A stretch of DNA of 64,000 bases from Gastranaerophilus sp944325835 (lineage in GTDB: Bacteria > Cyanobacteriota > Vampirovibrionia > Gastranaerophilales > Gastranaerophilaceae): assembly GCA_963931575.1 (NCBI GenBank), contig OZ007029.1, positions 558,001 to 622,000 on the forward strand, written 5' to 3'. Shown one piece after another: positions 17,541-25,376 of the stretch; within the stretch, counting starts at the first letter, position 1, and each line of letters begins with the position of its first letter. The notes below the pieces were generated by a model that had not been told where the DNA came from, searched no databases, and was given only the letters and a program-made list of their open reading frames with translations. Position numbers and translations under genes: made by a program.

Positions 17541-17576
17541 AAAAATCCCCTGATACTATATCAGGGGATTTTTTTT
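17541..17576. terminator. Bidirectional terminator between pgk and prepilin-like gene 2
   Basis: AAAAATCCCCTGATA-CTA-TATCAGGGGATTTTT perfect stem with A and T runs on both sides. Confidence 0.9.
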
Positions 17577-18516
17577 AGCGTTTAATACAACGGACTACAT
17601 AAGAATTGCTGTTTCGTGGTACATAAGATCTTAATAATCCGCTATCACTTCTTATATCCCATGCATAGGTAGTTCCATTCCTCGTTACAAGTGAACTAGA
17701 CCAATAAACCGGTTCGCCGCCGGTTGTTAAATTCCAAAAATCTTTGTTAATAAATAAAGACGCTAATTCTTCTTTATTAGGTAATCTTTCATTATTTTCA
17801 GATTTGCAGAGCTTTGCTGCATTAATATGTTGTGCTCTACCAGCATCTTTGGGTGTAGGTATTGGCATAACAACAGACGAATCTGTCGGGTATAGTACTG
17901 TTATTGCTCCCATATCTTTACCAAAAGTATTTGGTCCTTTGTTTCCGTTTAAATCAAACACAAAATTTGCACATATCATATATTGAGCAAACATATTAGT
18001 TGTAGTGCTGTTGGAGTTGTCATATCTGCATTGTGGATTATAAAAAACAACGATACTTTCTCCATTTTGGGTTTCAAATGCTGCCGCCTTGGAATCTATT
18101 AGGGAAATAGTTCCTTCTACTGATGTAGAAAGGTATAATGAATTATATGCCCCTAAAGTTTCCGGGAAGCCATTGTATACGGAATTGCCAGTCGTTGTTA
18201 TTTTAGATGGAATTCCGCAATCAGTGAGATGTTCATGATTACATATATTGTTAATTTTAAGCACTTTTGCAAGTCCTGCTGTAATAAAGGTTTCTGCTAT
18301 ATTATTTGGATCCCCTTCTTCTAAAGTGCCATATCCGTTTAGTGACGGCATTAGTGCTATTGCTTGGCTAAAGCGGGCATAAAGAGCTTTTCTTTGGGTG
18401 TTCCACGTGCGTTCATTTATGTTGCCAGTGAGTGAGGGTAGAGTAATCGCCGCAACCACACCGATGATTGTTAATGACAGTAAAATTTCTGCCATAGTGA
18501 ATCCTTGTTTGTTCAT
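17575..18516 (-). CDS. Prepilin-like protein 2 with Lcl-like C-terminal domain (no G tract)
   Basis: 313 residues. The only copy with a normal short prepilin leader: MNKQG^FTMAEILLSLTII, Gly at -1, Phe+1, Glu+5, and no poly-G or repeat leader. Shine-Dalgarno AAAGGA in the same GAAAGGATAG block as the other copies. Middle motifs as in the family (KVLKINNIC, AAFETQNGES, DLNGNKGPNTFGKDMG). C-terminus: RLPNKEELASLF, YWSSS and final RCIKR, the clearest match of the five to the Lcl/DUF1566 fold. Expected to be processed by a PilD-type peptidase not present in this window. Divergent from an XRE regulator whose promoter overlaps its own. Confidence 0.87.
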   Translation of the reverse strand: MNKQGFTMAEILLSLTIIGVVAAITLPSLTGNINERTWNTQRKALYARFSQAIALMPSLNGYGTLEEGDPNNIAETFITAGLAKVLKINNICNHEHLTDCGIPSKITTTGNSVYNGFPETLGAYNSLYLSTSVEGTISLIDSKAAAFETQNGESIVVFYNPQCRYDNSNSTTTNMFAQYMICANFVFDLNGNKGPNTFGKDMGAITVLYPTDSSVVMPIPTPKDAGRAQHINAAKLCKSENNERLPNKEELASLFINKDFWNLTTGGEPVYWSSSLVTRNGTTYAWDIRSDSGLLRSYVPRNSNSYVVRCIKR

Positions 18517-18559
18517 TTTTCTATCCTTTCTTTATTGTATATATACAATAACCATCTTT

Positions 18560-18588
18560 ATAATAACACATATAATGTATCTATGCAA
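18560..18588 (-). promoter_or_regulatory. Promoter of prepilin-like gene 2, overlapping the XRE gene start
   Basis: On the minus strand TTGCAT (18588-18583), 17-bp spacer, TATTAT (18565-18560). The -35 box covers the ATG of the XRE gene and the spacer contains that gene's -10 box (TATAAT 18571-18576), so the two promoters exclude each other sterically. Confidence 0.6.
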
Positions 18589-18858
18589 CAAAAAGATGAA
18601 AAAACGGTTAAATTGGCGCAAACCTTGGGTACAATTATAAGAAATTTAAGGCAAAATAATTTACAATGCTCAATCAATCAGTTTGCGCACGAGTATGACC
18701 TTGATGTTGGGAATACCAGCCGTGTAGAGAAAGGAAGTATTGATGTAAAGTTTGTGACGCTATGGAAAATAGCGGAAGCTTTGCAGATAAAGCTTTCTAC
18801 ATTGGTAGCGCTTGTTGAAGAGGAATTAGGCAACGATTTTCAGTTTTATGACATATAA
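18583..18858 (+). CDS. XRE-family HTH transcriptional regulator
   Basis: 91 residues from ATG 18583 (MQQKDEKTVKLAQTLG...); an upstream in-frame ATG at 18505 would overlap the divergent gene and is not preferred. Residues 12-75 form a Cro/CI-type helix-turn-helix: LGTIIRNLRQ, SINQFAHEYDLDVGNTSRVEKG, TLWKIAEALQIKLSTL. TATAAT lies six bases before the ATG with no Shine-Dalgarno, pointing to a leaderless transcript. Its position suggests that it controls itself and prepilin-like gene 2, perhaps the whole pilin family (inference). Confidence 0.85.
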   Translation: MQQKDEKTVKLAQTLGTIIRNLRQNNLQCSINQFAHEYDLDVGNTSRVEKGSIDVKFVTLWKIAEALQIKLSTLVALVEEELGNDFQFYDI

Positions 18859-18868
18859 AATTTTTTGC

Positions 18869-18897
18869 TTGATATTTTTTTTTGTTTGTAATATTTT
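18869..18897 (+). promoter_or_regulatory. Probable promoter of the tRNA-Arg region
   Basis: TTGATA (18869-18874), 17-bp spacer of mostly T, TATTTT (18892-18897). It stands right before the truncated 5' tRNA copy at 18921, about 175 bp before the intact tRNA. Confidence 0.5.
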
Positions 18898-18920
18898 AGA
18901 GTAGTGACAATTGAATATAA

Positions 18921-18938
18921 GCGTGCGTAGCTCAGTTG
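18921..18938 (+). pseudogene. 5' fragment of tRNA-Arg
   Basis: GCGTGCGTAGCTCAGTTG, identical to the first 18 bases of the intact tRNA-Arg at 19074. The 15 bases before it (GACAATTGAATATAA) also resemble those before the intact gene. It breaks off in the D loop into a GC-rich hairpin element. Confidence 0.75.
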
Positions 18939-19058
18939 CCCCGCGGCGAGCGATGAGGCAAGGAGGGCAAAGCCCGACGGAGCGCAGTCAACGGTGTTGG
19001 CTTGCGGGAGCAAGACAAGCAGGTTGACAAGCGGAGCCGTTATCGCGGTACCAGAATG
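18939..19058. repeat. GC-rich hairpin element inserted at tRNA-Arg
   Basis: About 120 bp, far richer in GC than its flanks, with nested inverted repeats: GTCAAC ... GTTGAC around GCTTGC-GGGA-GCAAG. The segment GTTGGCTTG ... CAAGACAAGCAGGT also occurs in the 129-bp repeats at 38045-38338. Flanked on both sides by GACAATT plus the first 18 bases of the tRNA, like a target-site duplication. Confidence 0.65.
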
Positions 19059-19073
19059 ACAATTAAATAATAA

Positions 19074-19147
<74 letters not shown>

Positions 19148-19149
19148 AT

Positions 19150-19189
19150 ACAAAGCAGGATATGACTTTTGTTATATCCTGCTTTGTAT
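19150..19189 (+). terminator. Hairpin after tRNA-Arg
   Basis: Perfect 14-bp stem ACAAAGCAGGATAT / ATATCCTGCTTTGT with a 10-nt loop; the T tail is weak. Confidence 0.7.
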
Positions 19190-19320
19190 TGTGAGTGTAA
19201 TTTAACGGGACATTTTATCTGAACGCATAAAAAGATTATTCGGCAAAGTTGGCTTTGTGTTTGAACTTTGGCGGTCGGAAGTAATCGTTTTACATGTTAC
19301 AAAAGGGTCTTTTCTTGGTC

Positions 19321-19460
19321 ATCATTGTCCGATTACTGTCCAAGAATTGACTTAAATTTTCTATTTTAAAATCAATGTTATAGTCTATTTCGCCCTCACA
19401 ATCTAACTTGTACGGCTAAAACGATTATTTGACATTTTAAGTAAATAAAGTCCGGTTACT
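19321..19460. repeat. Long direct repeat, copy 1
   Basis: The core CGCCCTCACAATCTAACTTG...GACATTTTAAGTAAAT (19386-19446) is identical but for one base to 21602-21662. The preceding part (ATTGTCCGATTACTGTC) is also similar to copy 2. It lies directly downstream of the minus-strand HxlR gene. The rest of 19190-19320 shows no gene. Confidence 0.8.
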
Positions 19461-19470
19461 ATAAAAAGTT

Positions 19471-19815
19471 TTAAATTTTATGCTTCTCTCCCCATTCACA
19501 TAATGAATATAGTATAGGAATAAGTGATTTCCCTTTTTCCGATAACGAATATTCAACCTTAGGAGGAATTTGCGGATATTCTTTTCTTATGATTAAATCA
19601 TCCGCTTCAAGTTCTTTTAATACATTACTTAATGTTTTATGTGAAATCATTTTTAAATATTTTTGTAATTGATTAAAGCGAATTACTTTATGTCTATATA
19701 GAGCATATAAAATTGTTAGTTTATATTTTCCGCTTATTAGAGATAGAGTATAATTAAATCCAGTTTCTTCAAAACTTTCAACACTATTTATGCAATCTTT
19801 TTCTTCTTTTTCCAT
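19471..19815 (-). CDS. HxlR-family transcriptional regulator
   Basis: 114 residues from ATG 19815, chosen because AAAGGAACC precedes it at good distance; an in-frame ATG at 19887 gives a longer but poorer start. A winged helix typical of HxlR: a single Cys near the N-terminus (KDCINS), ISGKYKLTILYALYRHKVIRF, MISHKTLSNVLKELEADDLI and KVEYSLSEKGKSL. HxlR proteins often sense redox or electrophile stress and control a divergent reductase; here the divergent flavoprotein pair at 19917-20932 fits. Confidence 0.87.
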   Translation of the reverse strand: MEKEEKDCINSVESFEETGFNYTLSLISGKYKLTILYALYRHKVIRFNQLQKYLKMISHKTLSNVLKELEADDLIIRKEYPQIPPKVEYSLSEKGKSLIPILYSLCEWGEKHKI

Positions 19816-19916
19816 AAATGGTTCCTTTAAAGTAAGTAGGTTACCTAAATATCCGTACTTGAATAAATTACCGCTAAAGTTTATCATGCTTCTTGTAAAA
19901 AGTAAAGGAGGATTAT

Positions 19917-20297
19917 ATGAGAGAACAAATAGAAGAATTCAACACAGTTGAGAATTTAGCAAGAAAATTTATTGAAGCTGTTAAAAATGGTAATAGTGAA
20001 ATTGTAAAACCTTATTTTTATGAAAAGGCAAGCTTCTATGGTCAATTAAATGAAAAAGAATATCAATCAGGTTCAATTCAACTTTTCTACGATACTATAG
20101 ATAAAATGGGGGCTTGCACAGATGATTATGTCGCAAGAGTGGATGTTATTACATTAGAAAAAACCATTGCGGTAGTGAGGGTTATTGAAGATAATTGGCA
20201 CGGGTATAAATTCACAGATTTATTAATTATGAATAAGATTAACGGTGATTGGAAAATTGTTGCAAAAGTTTATGATACATTATCTTATGGAGAGTAG
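19917..20297 (+). CDS. NTF2/SnoaL-like protein (lumazine-binding-type fold)
   Basis: 126 residues. The pattern VENLARKFIEAVKNGNSEIV ... FYEKASFYG ... DLLIMNKINGDWKIVAKVY is that of the NTF2-like Lumazine_bd_2/DUF4440 group, small cone-shaped proteins found with oxidoreductases. No catalytic residues can be assigned. Strong Shine-Dalgarno AAGGAGG. Directly followed by the flavoprotein gene; both probably answer to the HxlR regulator. Confidence 0.75.
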   Translation: MREQIEEFNTVENLARKFIEAVKNGNSEIVKPYFYEKASFYGQLNEKEYQSGSIQLFYDTIDKMGACTDDYVARVDVITLEKTIAVVRVIEDNWHGYKFTDLLIMNKINGDWKIVAKVYDTLSYGE

Positions 20298-20299
20298 TG

Positions 20300-20932
20300 A
20301 TGAAAGTTCTTTTACTAAATGGTTCACCACATAAACAGGGCTGTACTTATACTGCTTTATGTGAAGTCGCAAATGTATTAAATCAAAAAAATATTGAAAC
20401 TGAAATATTTTATATTGGAACAAATGCAATTTCTCCTTGCCGAGATTGCAGAGCTTGTGCAAAATTAGGCAAATGTGTTATTAACGATAAAGTGAATGAA
20501 TTCCTTGATAAAGCTGAAAATGCTGATGGATTTATTTTTGGTTCTCCTGTTCACTATGCAAGTGCCAGCGGTATAATTGTACCTTTTTTAGATAGAGCCT
20601 TTTTTGCAGATTCTTTGAGCAATAAAAAGAGGTTTTATCTTAAACCCGGTGCAGCAATAATTTCTGCAAGACGTGCAGGAACAACTGCAACTTTAGACCA
20701 ATTAAATAAATATTTTTTAGTGTCAGAAATGCCTATTATATCTTCAAGATATTGGAATATGGTTCATGGTTGGACGCCTGAAGATGTTAAAAAAGATGAA
20801 GAAGGTCTGCAGACTATGAGAATATTAGGTACAAATATGGCTTGGTTTTTAGAAATGAAAGAATTTTATATTAAATCTAATCACGATTTACCAAATATTG
20901 AAAATTATATTTACACAAATTTTATAAAATAA
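20300..20932 (+). CDS. NAD(P)H-dependent FMN reductase / iron-sulfur flavoprotein family
   Basis: 210 residues from ATG 20300, with GTG 20297 as alternative. Flavodoxin-like fold: MKVLLLNGSPHKQGCTYTAL binds the FMN phosphate; GSPVHYASASGIIVPFLDRAFF near 80-100. The Cys cluster CRDCRACAKLGKC near 47-59 is like that of archaeal-type iron-sulfur flavoproteins, so an Fe-S centre is possible. Reduces quinones, nitro compounds or other acceptors with NAD(P)H. Two bases separate it from the NTF2-like gene. Confidence 0.85.
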   Translation: MKVLLLNGSPHKQGCTYTALCEVANVLNQKNIETEIFYIGTNAISPCRDCRACAKLGKCVINDKVNEFLDKAENADGFIFGSPVHYASASGIIVPFLDRAFFADSLSNKKRFYLKPGAAIISARRAGTTATLDQLNKYFLVSEMPIISSRYWNMVHGWTPEDVKKDEEGLQTMRILGTNMAWFLEMKEFYIKSNHDLPNIENYIYTNFIK

Positions 20933-20990
20933 GATATGATGCATTAAGTCTAAAAGCAAAGATATAAGTGCCTTGCGTATTCAGATATTG

Positions 20991-21025
20991 AAAATTCCAC
21001 GGAATTAATAGCCCGTGGAATTTTT
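20991..21025 (+). terminator. Terminator after the flavoprotein gene
   Basis: Stem AAATTCCACGG / CCGTGGAATTT with a T5 tail. Confidence 0.8.
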
Positions 21026-21042
21026 AGTTTTCACATTTTACT

Positions 21043-21300
21043 TTACAGTTTGTAAGATGCTACAGAAGTACTGGTATAAAATAAAGAATTTGTAATTGTA
21101 TATCCAAATAACTCAAGAGTATCTTTTTTTGAATAAAATTTAAGTTTTGGGATAGAGCTCCTGCTAAAATAATGTTGATTATATGTTGGATTAGAATACG
21201 TAGGCGTTTGATATTTAGCATTGTTATTTTGAGTATTTTTATTATTATTTGAAGCTGTAACAATGACAATTATTAAAATAATAAACAATAAAAAACTCAT
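21043..21300 (-). CDS. Small hypothetical membrane-anchored protein
   Basis: 85 residues. One N-terminal hydrophobic helix (FLLFIILIIVIVTA) followed by an Asn/Thr/Tyr-rich tail (NNNKNTQNNNAKYQ). Supported by Shine-Dalgarno AGGAG eight bases before the ATG and a TATAAT upstream. No family recognised. Very AT-rich like the rest of this block. Confidence 0.5.
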   Translation of the reverse strand: MSFLLFIILIIVIVTASNNNKNTQNNNAKYQTPTYSNPTYNQHYFSRSSIPKLKFYSKKDTLELFGYTITNSLFYTSTSVASYKL

Positions 21301-21562
21301 TTAACACACTCCTATTATTATATAATTGTATTACAAACATGTTAAATATATTTTTATACAAAACTGAAAAAAGTTATATTATGTGTGGATATAGTTTTTT
21401 AATTTTTGGATAAATTTCTTTAACCACAGTTTTTTTTCATGTTAATTAACAGTAATTTAGCTGAACTTTAAGAAAATATTATATCTAATTGTACAAAAAT
21501 TATTAGTTATTTGTGGTTTTATATTTGAATATTGAGTGTCTGAAATAATTTTTTTATTAATC

Positions 21563-21680
21563 ATTCTTGTCCAATTACTGTCAATGAATTTATATTATTG
21601 CCTATTTCGCCCTCACAATCTAACTTGTACGGCTAAAAGGATTATTTGACATTTTAAGTAAATTAACTCCGATTATTTTT
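21563..21680. repeat. Long direct repeat, copy 2
   Basis: Partner of 19321-19460; here it lies just downstream of the minus-strand ABC permease gene. The rest of the AT-rich gap 21301-21562 shows the promoter of the small gene and nothing else I can support. Confidence 0.8.
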
Positions 21681-21682
21681 AA

Positions 21683-22792
21683 TTAATCAAGCTTTCTTTT
21701 GAACGTCATTGAAGCTAAACTCAGGGTTAGCGTAGCTATAATAAATAAAGGAATTAAATTGTAGAATACATCTTCAAAACTCATTCCTTTTAAGAAAATT
21801 CCACGTACTAATACCATAAAAAATCTTATTGGGTTTAAGTAGGTTAGATATTGCAATATTTGAGGCATATCTTCTATCGGTGAAATAAAACCTGATAGTA
21901 AAATTGCAGGCATTTGAAAAGTTATAACACCTAAAATTGCTTGCTGTTGAGTTTTGCATATTGATGATATAAACAGACCTACTCCGGTTATTGAAAGCAG
22001 CGATACAAAAATCGCAGTAAAAAATAAAATTGGTGAACCTATAAACTGAACTTTAAAAAATAAAATGACGAATATTGTCATTATTGTTGTGAGTGACAAT
22101 GCAATTACTAATGGCGGAATTGTTTTACCTAATAAAATTTCAAAAGAAGTTAAGGGGCTTACAATAAGTTGGTCAAAGGTTCCCATTTCTCGTTCTCTTG
22201 CAATGGTTAGAGCCGTTAATAACAATGTTATTACAAGAGCTAATATTGCAACAAGAACGGTCAAAAGATACCATCGATATTCCAAATTAGGGTTATACCA
22301 ATTTCTGATTGTCGGATTTAATTGAGGAGTGGTATTTGAAATTTGATTGTTATAATCATTTACTATTTGAGAAGCATAGGCCGAAGCTATTGAGGCGGAA
22401 TTGGTTTGCCTGCCATCTGCAATTACTAAAATATCAGTCATTTTTTTATTTTTAATATTTTTTGAAAAGTCGTTGTTTATATATATTCCAAGCTGAACTT
22501 TTTGATTATCAATTTTTTCTTTTAAAACTTTTTCGTCATTTACGTAATAAAAATTTCTAAATCTTGTAGAATTTTCAAACTTTGATAGCAATTCTCTTGA
22601 TTCATAAGTATTTGACCTATCCAAGACTGCAACATCAATGTTTTTGACTTCCATAGTAATGGCATTTGAAAATACAAATAGCTGCAATAATGGTAAAGCA
22701 ATAATAATACCTCGACTTTTCGGGTCTTCCCAAATAGTTATAAATTCTTTTTTTATTAGAGCAAAAACTCTTCTTAAAACGTCTTGTATCAT
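21683..22792 (-). CDS. ybhR: ABC-2 type multidrug exporter permease (YbhR-like)
   Basis: 369 residues. N-terminal membrane helix after LIKKEFITIWEDPKSRG, a large extracytoplasmic domain (about 45-170), then five helices; REREMGTFDQLIVSPLTSFEILLGK near 200-225 is the ABC-2 coupling motif. With the next gene it forms the membrane channel of a YbhFSR-type exporter. Overlaps the upstream permease by 4 bp (ATGA). Last gene of the operon. Confidence 0.88.
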   Translation of the reverse strand: MIQDVLRRVFALIKKEFITIWEDPKSRGIIIALPLLQLFVFSNAITMEVKNIDVAVLDRSNTYESRELLSKFENSTRFRNFYYVNDEKVLKEKIDNQKVQLGIYINNDFSKNIKNKKMTDILVIADGRQTNSASIASAYASQIVNDYNNQISNTTPQLNPTIRNWYNPNLEYRWYLLTVLVAILALVITLLLTALTIAREREMGTFDQLIVSPLTSFEILLGKTIPPLVIALSLTTIMTIFVILFFKVQFIGSPILFFTAIFVSLLSITGVGLFISSICKTQQQAILGVITFQMPAILLSGFISPIEDMPQILQYLTYLNPIRFFMVLVRGIFLKGMSFEDVFYNLIPLFIIATLTLSLASMTFKRKLD

Positions 22793-23898
22793 TTATTTAA
22801 CCTCATATCGGTATTTTTATATACTGCAATAAAAAGGATTAAACCTAAAACAGATAAAAATATTGAATTTATTAAAACAATTTCCCAAACTGTACCTGCC
22901 ATAAATTCACTTTCAATAAAGGTTATAAAATATCTTGGCGGTAAAATCATTGTTAAATATTGAAATACCAAAGGCATTGAATTTATCGGAAACATTAACC
23001 CTGACAGTAACAATGCAGGTAAAAAGCCTATCCCTAAAGACACTTGGCTTGCTAAAAATTGATTTTTAAGTTTTGAAGAAATTAATAAACCAATTCCTGA
23101 GGATGTAAATAAAAACAGTCCGCTTACAAAAAATAGTATTAAAAGATTTCCTCTAAATGGAATTTTAAAAACGACAAGACACATAAACACACTAAAACTC
23201 ATAGATAACATTCCAAGAATGAAATAGGGGATATATTTGCTGAGTACAATATCAATCCTAGTGACTCTTGTTGTTAAAATGGCTTCCATTGTGCCTCGTT
23301 CCCATTCTCTTGCGATTACAAGTGCAGTAAGCAATATTCCGATAAGTGTCATTGTAATCGCAATTGATCCTGGCAAAATAAAATAATGGCTATTCAAATC
23401 TTGATTGTACCAAGTTCTAACTGTTGGAGTAACAATCGGCATTGTAGAAGTATTTTTGTATTTGCTAGTTGCAAGCCATTGATTAGTAATTTGTAGTGCA
23501 TAATTTTGGACATAATTTGCTGTATTTACTTCACTGCCATCTGTTATAATTATAAAATCTGCAGGTTTTCGATTTGATAAATTTTTTGAAAAATCGTTAG
23601 GAATAATAATTGCTCCTTTTAACCTTGAGCGGATAATATCTTCTTGAAGCTCTTTTTCATTATCGTAAATTATTGATTTTATATATTTGCTATGTCCAAA
23701 AGACTTAATAAGAGTTGAAATTTCAGGATTGGCGTCATCGTTTTTTATTCCTATTGTAACCTTGACGGTATCCAAATTAATCCCGTACATGTAAATTAAA
23801 ATTGCAATAAGTGGCAAAATAAAAGCAATGATAATACTGCTTGGGTCTCTCAATATTTGACGAAATTCTTTTTTTATAAGAGCAAAAAGTGTTTTCAT
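22789..23898 (-). CDS. ybhS: ABC-2 type multidrug exporter permease (YbhS-like)
   Basis: 369 residues, same architecture as its neighbour: LIKKEFRQILRDPSSI, helix at about 20-40, periplasmic domain with DGSEVNTANYVQNYALQI, then the helical bundle with REWERGTMEAILTTRVTRIDIVLSKY near 208-233. Overlaps the ATPase gene and the second permease gene by 4 bp each, so subunits should be made in fixed ratio. Confidence 0.88.
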   Translation of the reverse strand: MKTLFALIKKEFRQILRDPSSIIIAFILPLIAILIYMYGINLDTVKVTIGIKNDDANPEISTLIKSFGHSKYIKSIIYDNEKELQEDIIRSRLKGAIIIPNDFSKNLSNRKPADFIIITDGSEVNTANYVQNYALQITNQWLATSKYKNTSTMPIVTPTVRTWYNQDLNSHYFILPGSIAITMTLIGILLTALVIAREWERGTMEAILTTRVTRIDIVLSKYIPYFILGMLSMSFSVFMCLVVFKIPFRGNLLILFFVSGLFLFTSSGIGLLISSKLKNQFLASQVSLGIGFLPALLLSGLMFPINSMPLVFQYLTMILPPRYFITFIESEFMAGTVWEIVLINSIFLSVLGLILFIAVYKNTDMRLNK

Positions 23899-25376
23899 TT
23901 TTCACTCTCCTTAATCAAGTTAATAAAAGCTTCTTCCATATTTTTAGCATCTGATTGTGTTTTTAATTCTTGAGGTGTTCCTACTGCAATAGTTTCTCCG
24001 TTATAAAATAAACTAATTCTGTCACAATACTCTGCTTCGTCCATAAAATGTGTTGTAACAAGTATTGTTACTCCTTTTTTAGACAAGGATTTTATGTGAT
24101 TCCAAAATTCTTTTCTTGCGATCACATCAACTCCTGATGTTGGCTCATCTAAAAATAAAATAGGCGGATTATGGATAACTGCACAGGCTAATGATAACCT
24201 CTGCTTAAAACCTAGCGGTAAGTCATCAGCTTTTTGATTTTCAACATCTTGGAAATTAAAAATTTCTATTATTTCATCTACTTTTTTTTGCTTATTTTTT
24301 GATTTTATTCCATAAACTGATGCAAAAAATTCAAGGTTTTGTCGCAGAGTTAAATTACCGTATAGTGAAAATTTTTGAGCCATATACCCAAGATTTGATC
24401 GAGCTTTACTTGGCTCTTTCAAAATATCGATTCCCATAATTTTTGCAGTTCCTGATGTAGGTCTTGCTAGTCCGCACATCATTTTAAAAGAGGTGGACTT
24501 TCCTGCTCCATTTGGTCCTAAAAGTCCGAAGATTTCTCCTCTATTTATACAAAATGAATTGTTTTTTACAGCATAAAAATTTCCGTATTTTTTCTCTAAA
24601 TTATCAGCTAATACTGTACATTCTATATCTAATTTTAATTCAGGATAATTCGCTGCAATTTGAGAAGGGGTTTCTTTATATCCTCCCATCAATTCAATTA
24701 CTTTATTCTCAAATTCTTGAGTTGTAGGAGCCAAATTTTCAGGAGTTCCATCATAAATAACCTGCCCTTTGTCTAATATAACCGAAATATCAAAACTATG
24801 AGCTTCATCTAAATATGCAGTCGACCATAGGACTGTTGTTTCTGGTGAAATCAAATTCCTTACCATTTCCATCAAATCACGCCTTGATATAGGATCTACT
24901 CCAACTGAGGGTTCATCTAAAAGCAAAAATTCAGGATTACCCATCAATGCGCAAGCTAATCCCAGTTTTTGTTTCATGCCACCTGATAGTGCTCCTGCGA
25001 GTCTATCTGTAAAGGGAGCTAGTTTAGTGAATTTTAGGAGTTTATCGAAATCGTATGGAAGATTTTTTAAATCTGCATATAACTTCAAATTTTCTTCAAC
25101 TGTTAAATCCTCATATAATCCAAACTTTTGAGGCATATAACCTATTTTAGGATTTAGTTTTTCTTTTTCTGTTGCAGGGTTTATCCCAAGTACAGAAATT
25201 TCTCCGCTATTAGGGATTAACAAGCCTGAAATAAGTCTTATTAATGTTGTTTTTCCTGAACCATCCGCACCAATAAGCCCTGTAATTTTCCCTTTTTCGA
25301 TATTTAATGAAAGGTCTTTTATTGCTTGTATATTTCCAAAACTTTTATTTAAGTTTTTAATTATTACCGTTTGCAT
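23895..25376 (-). CDS. ybhF: ABC transporter ATP-binding protein with two nucleotide-binding domains (YbhF-like)
   Basis: 493 residues. Two complete NBDs: Walker A GADGSGKTT (about 36-44) and GPNGAGKST (about 283-291); signature ALSGGMKQKLGLA in the first and the variant LPLGFKQRLSLA in the second; Walker B LLLDEPSVGVD and LFLDEPTSGVD. A fused duplicate of this kind is typical of YbhF. Powers the two ABC-2 permeases. The start overlaps the HlyD gene by 20 bp. Confidence 0.9.
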   Translation of the reverse strand: MQTVIIKNLNKSFGNIQAIKDLSLNIEKGKITGLIGADGSGKTTLIRLISGLLIPNSGEISVLGINPATEKEKLNPKIGYMPQKFGLYEDLTVEENLKLYADLKNLPYDFDKLLKFTKLAPFTDRLAGALSGGMKQKLGLACALMGNPEFLLLDEPSVGVDPISRRDLMEMVRNLISPETTVLWSTAYLDEAHSFDISVILDKGQVIYDGTPENLAPTTQEFENKVIELMGGYKETPSQIAANYPELKLDIECTVLADNLEKKYGNFYAVKNNSFCINRGEIFGLLGPNGAGKSTSFKMMCGLARPTSGTAKIMGIDILKEPSKARSNLGYMAQKFSLYGNLTLRQNLEFFASVYGIKSKNKQKKVDEIIEIFNFQDVENQKADDLPLGFKQRLSLACAVIHNPPILFLDEPTSGVDVIARKEFWNHIKSLSKKGVTILVTTHFMDEAEYCDRISLFYNGETIAVGTPQELKTQSDAKNMEEAFINLIKESEK

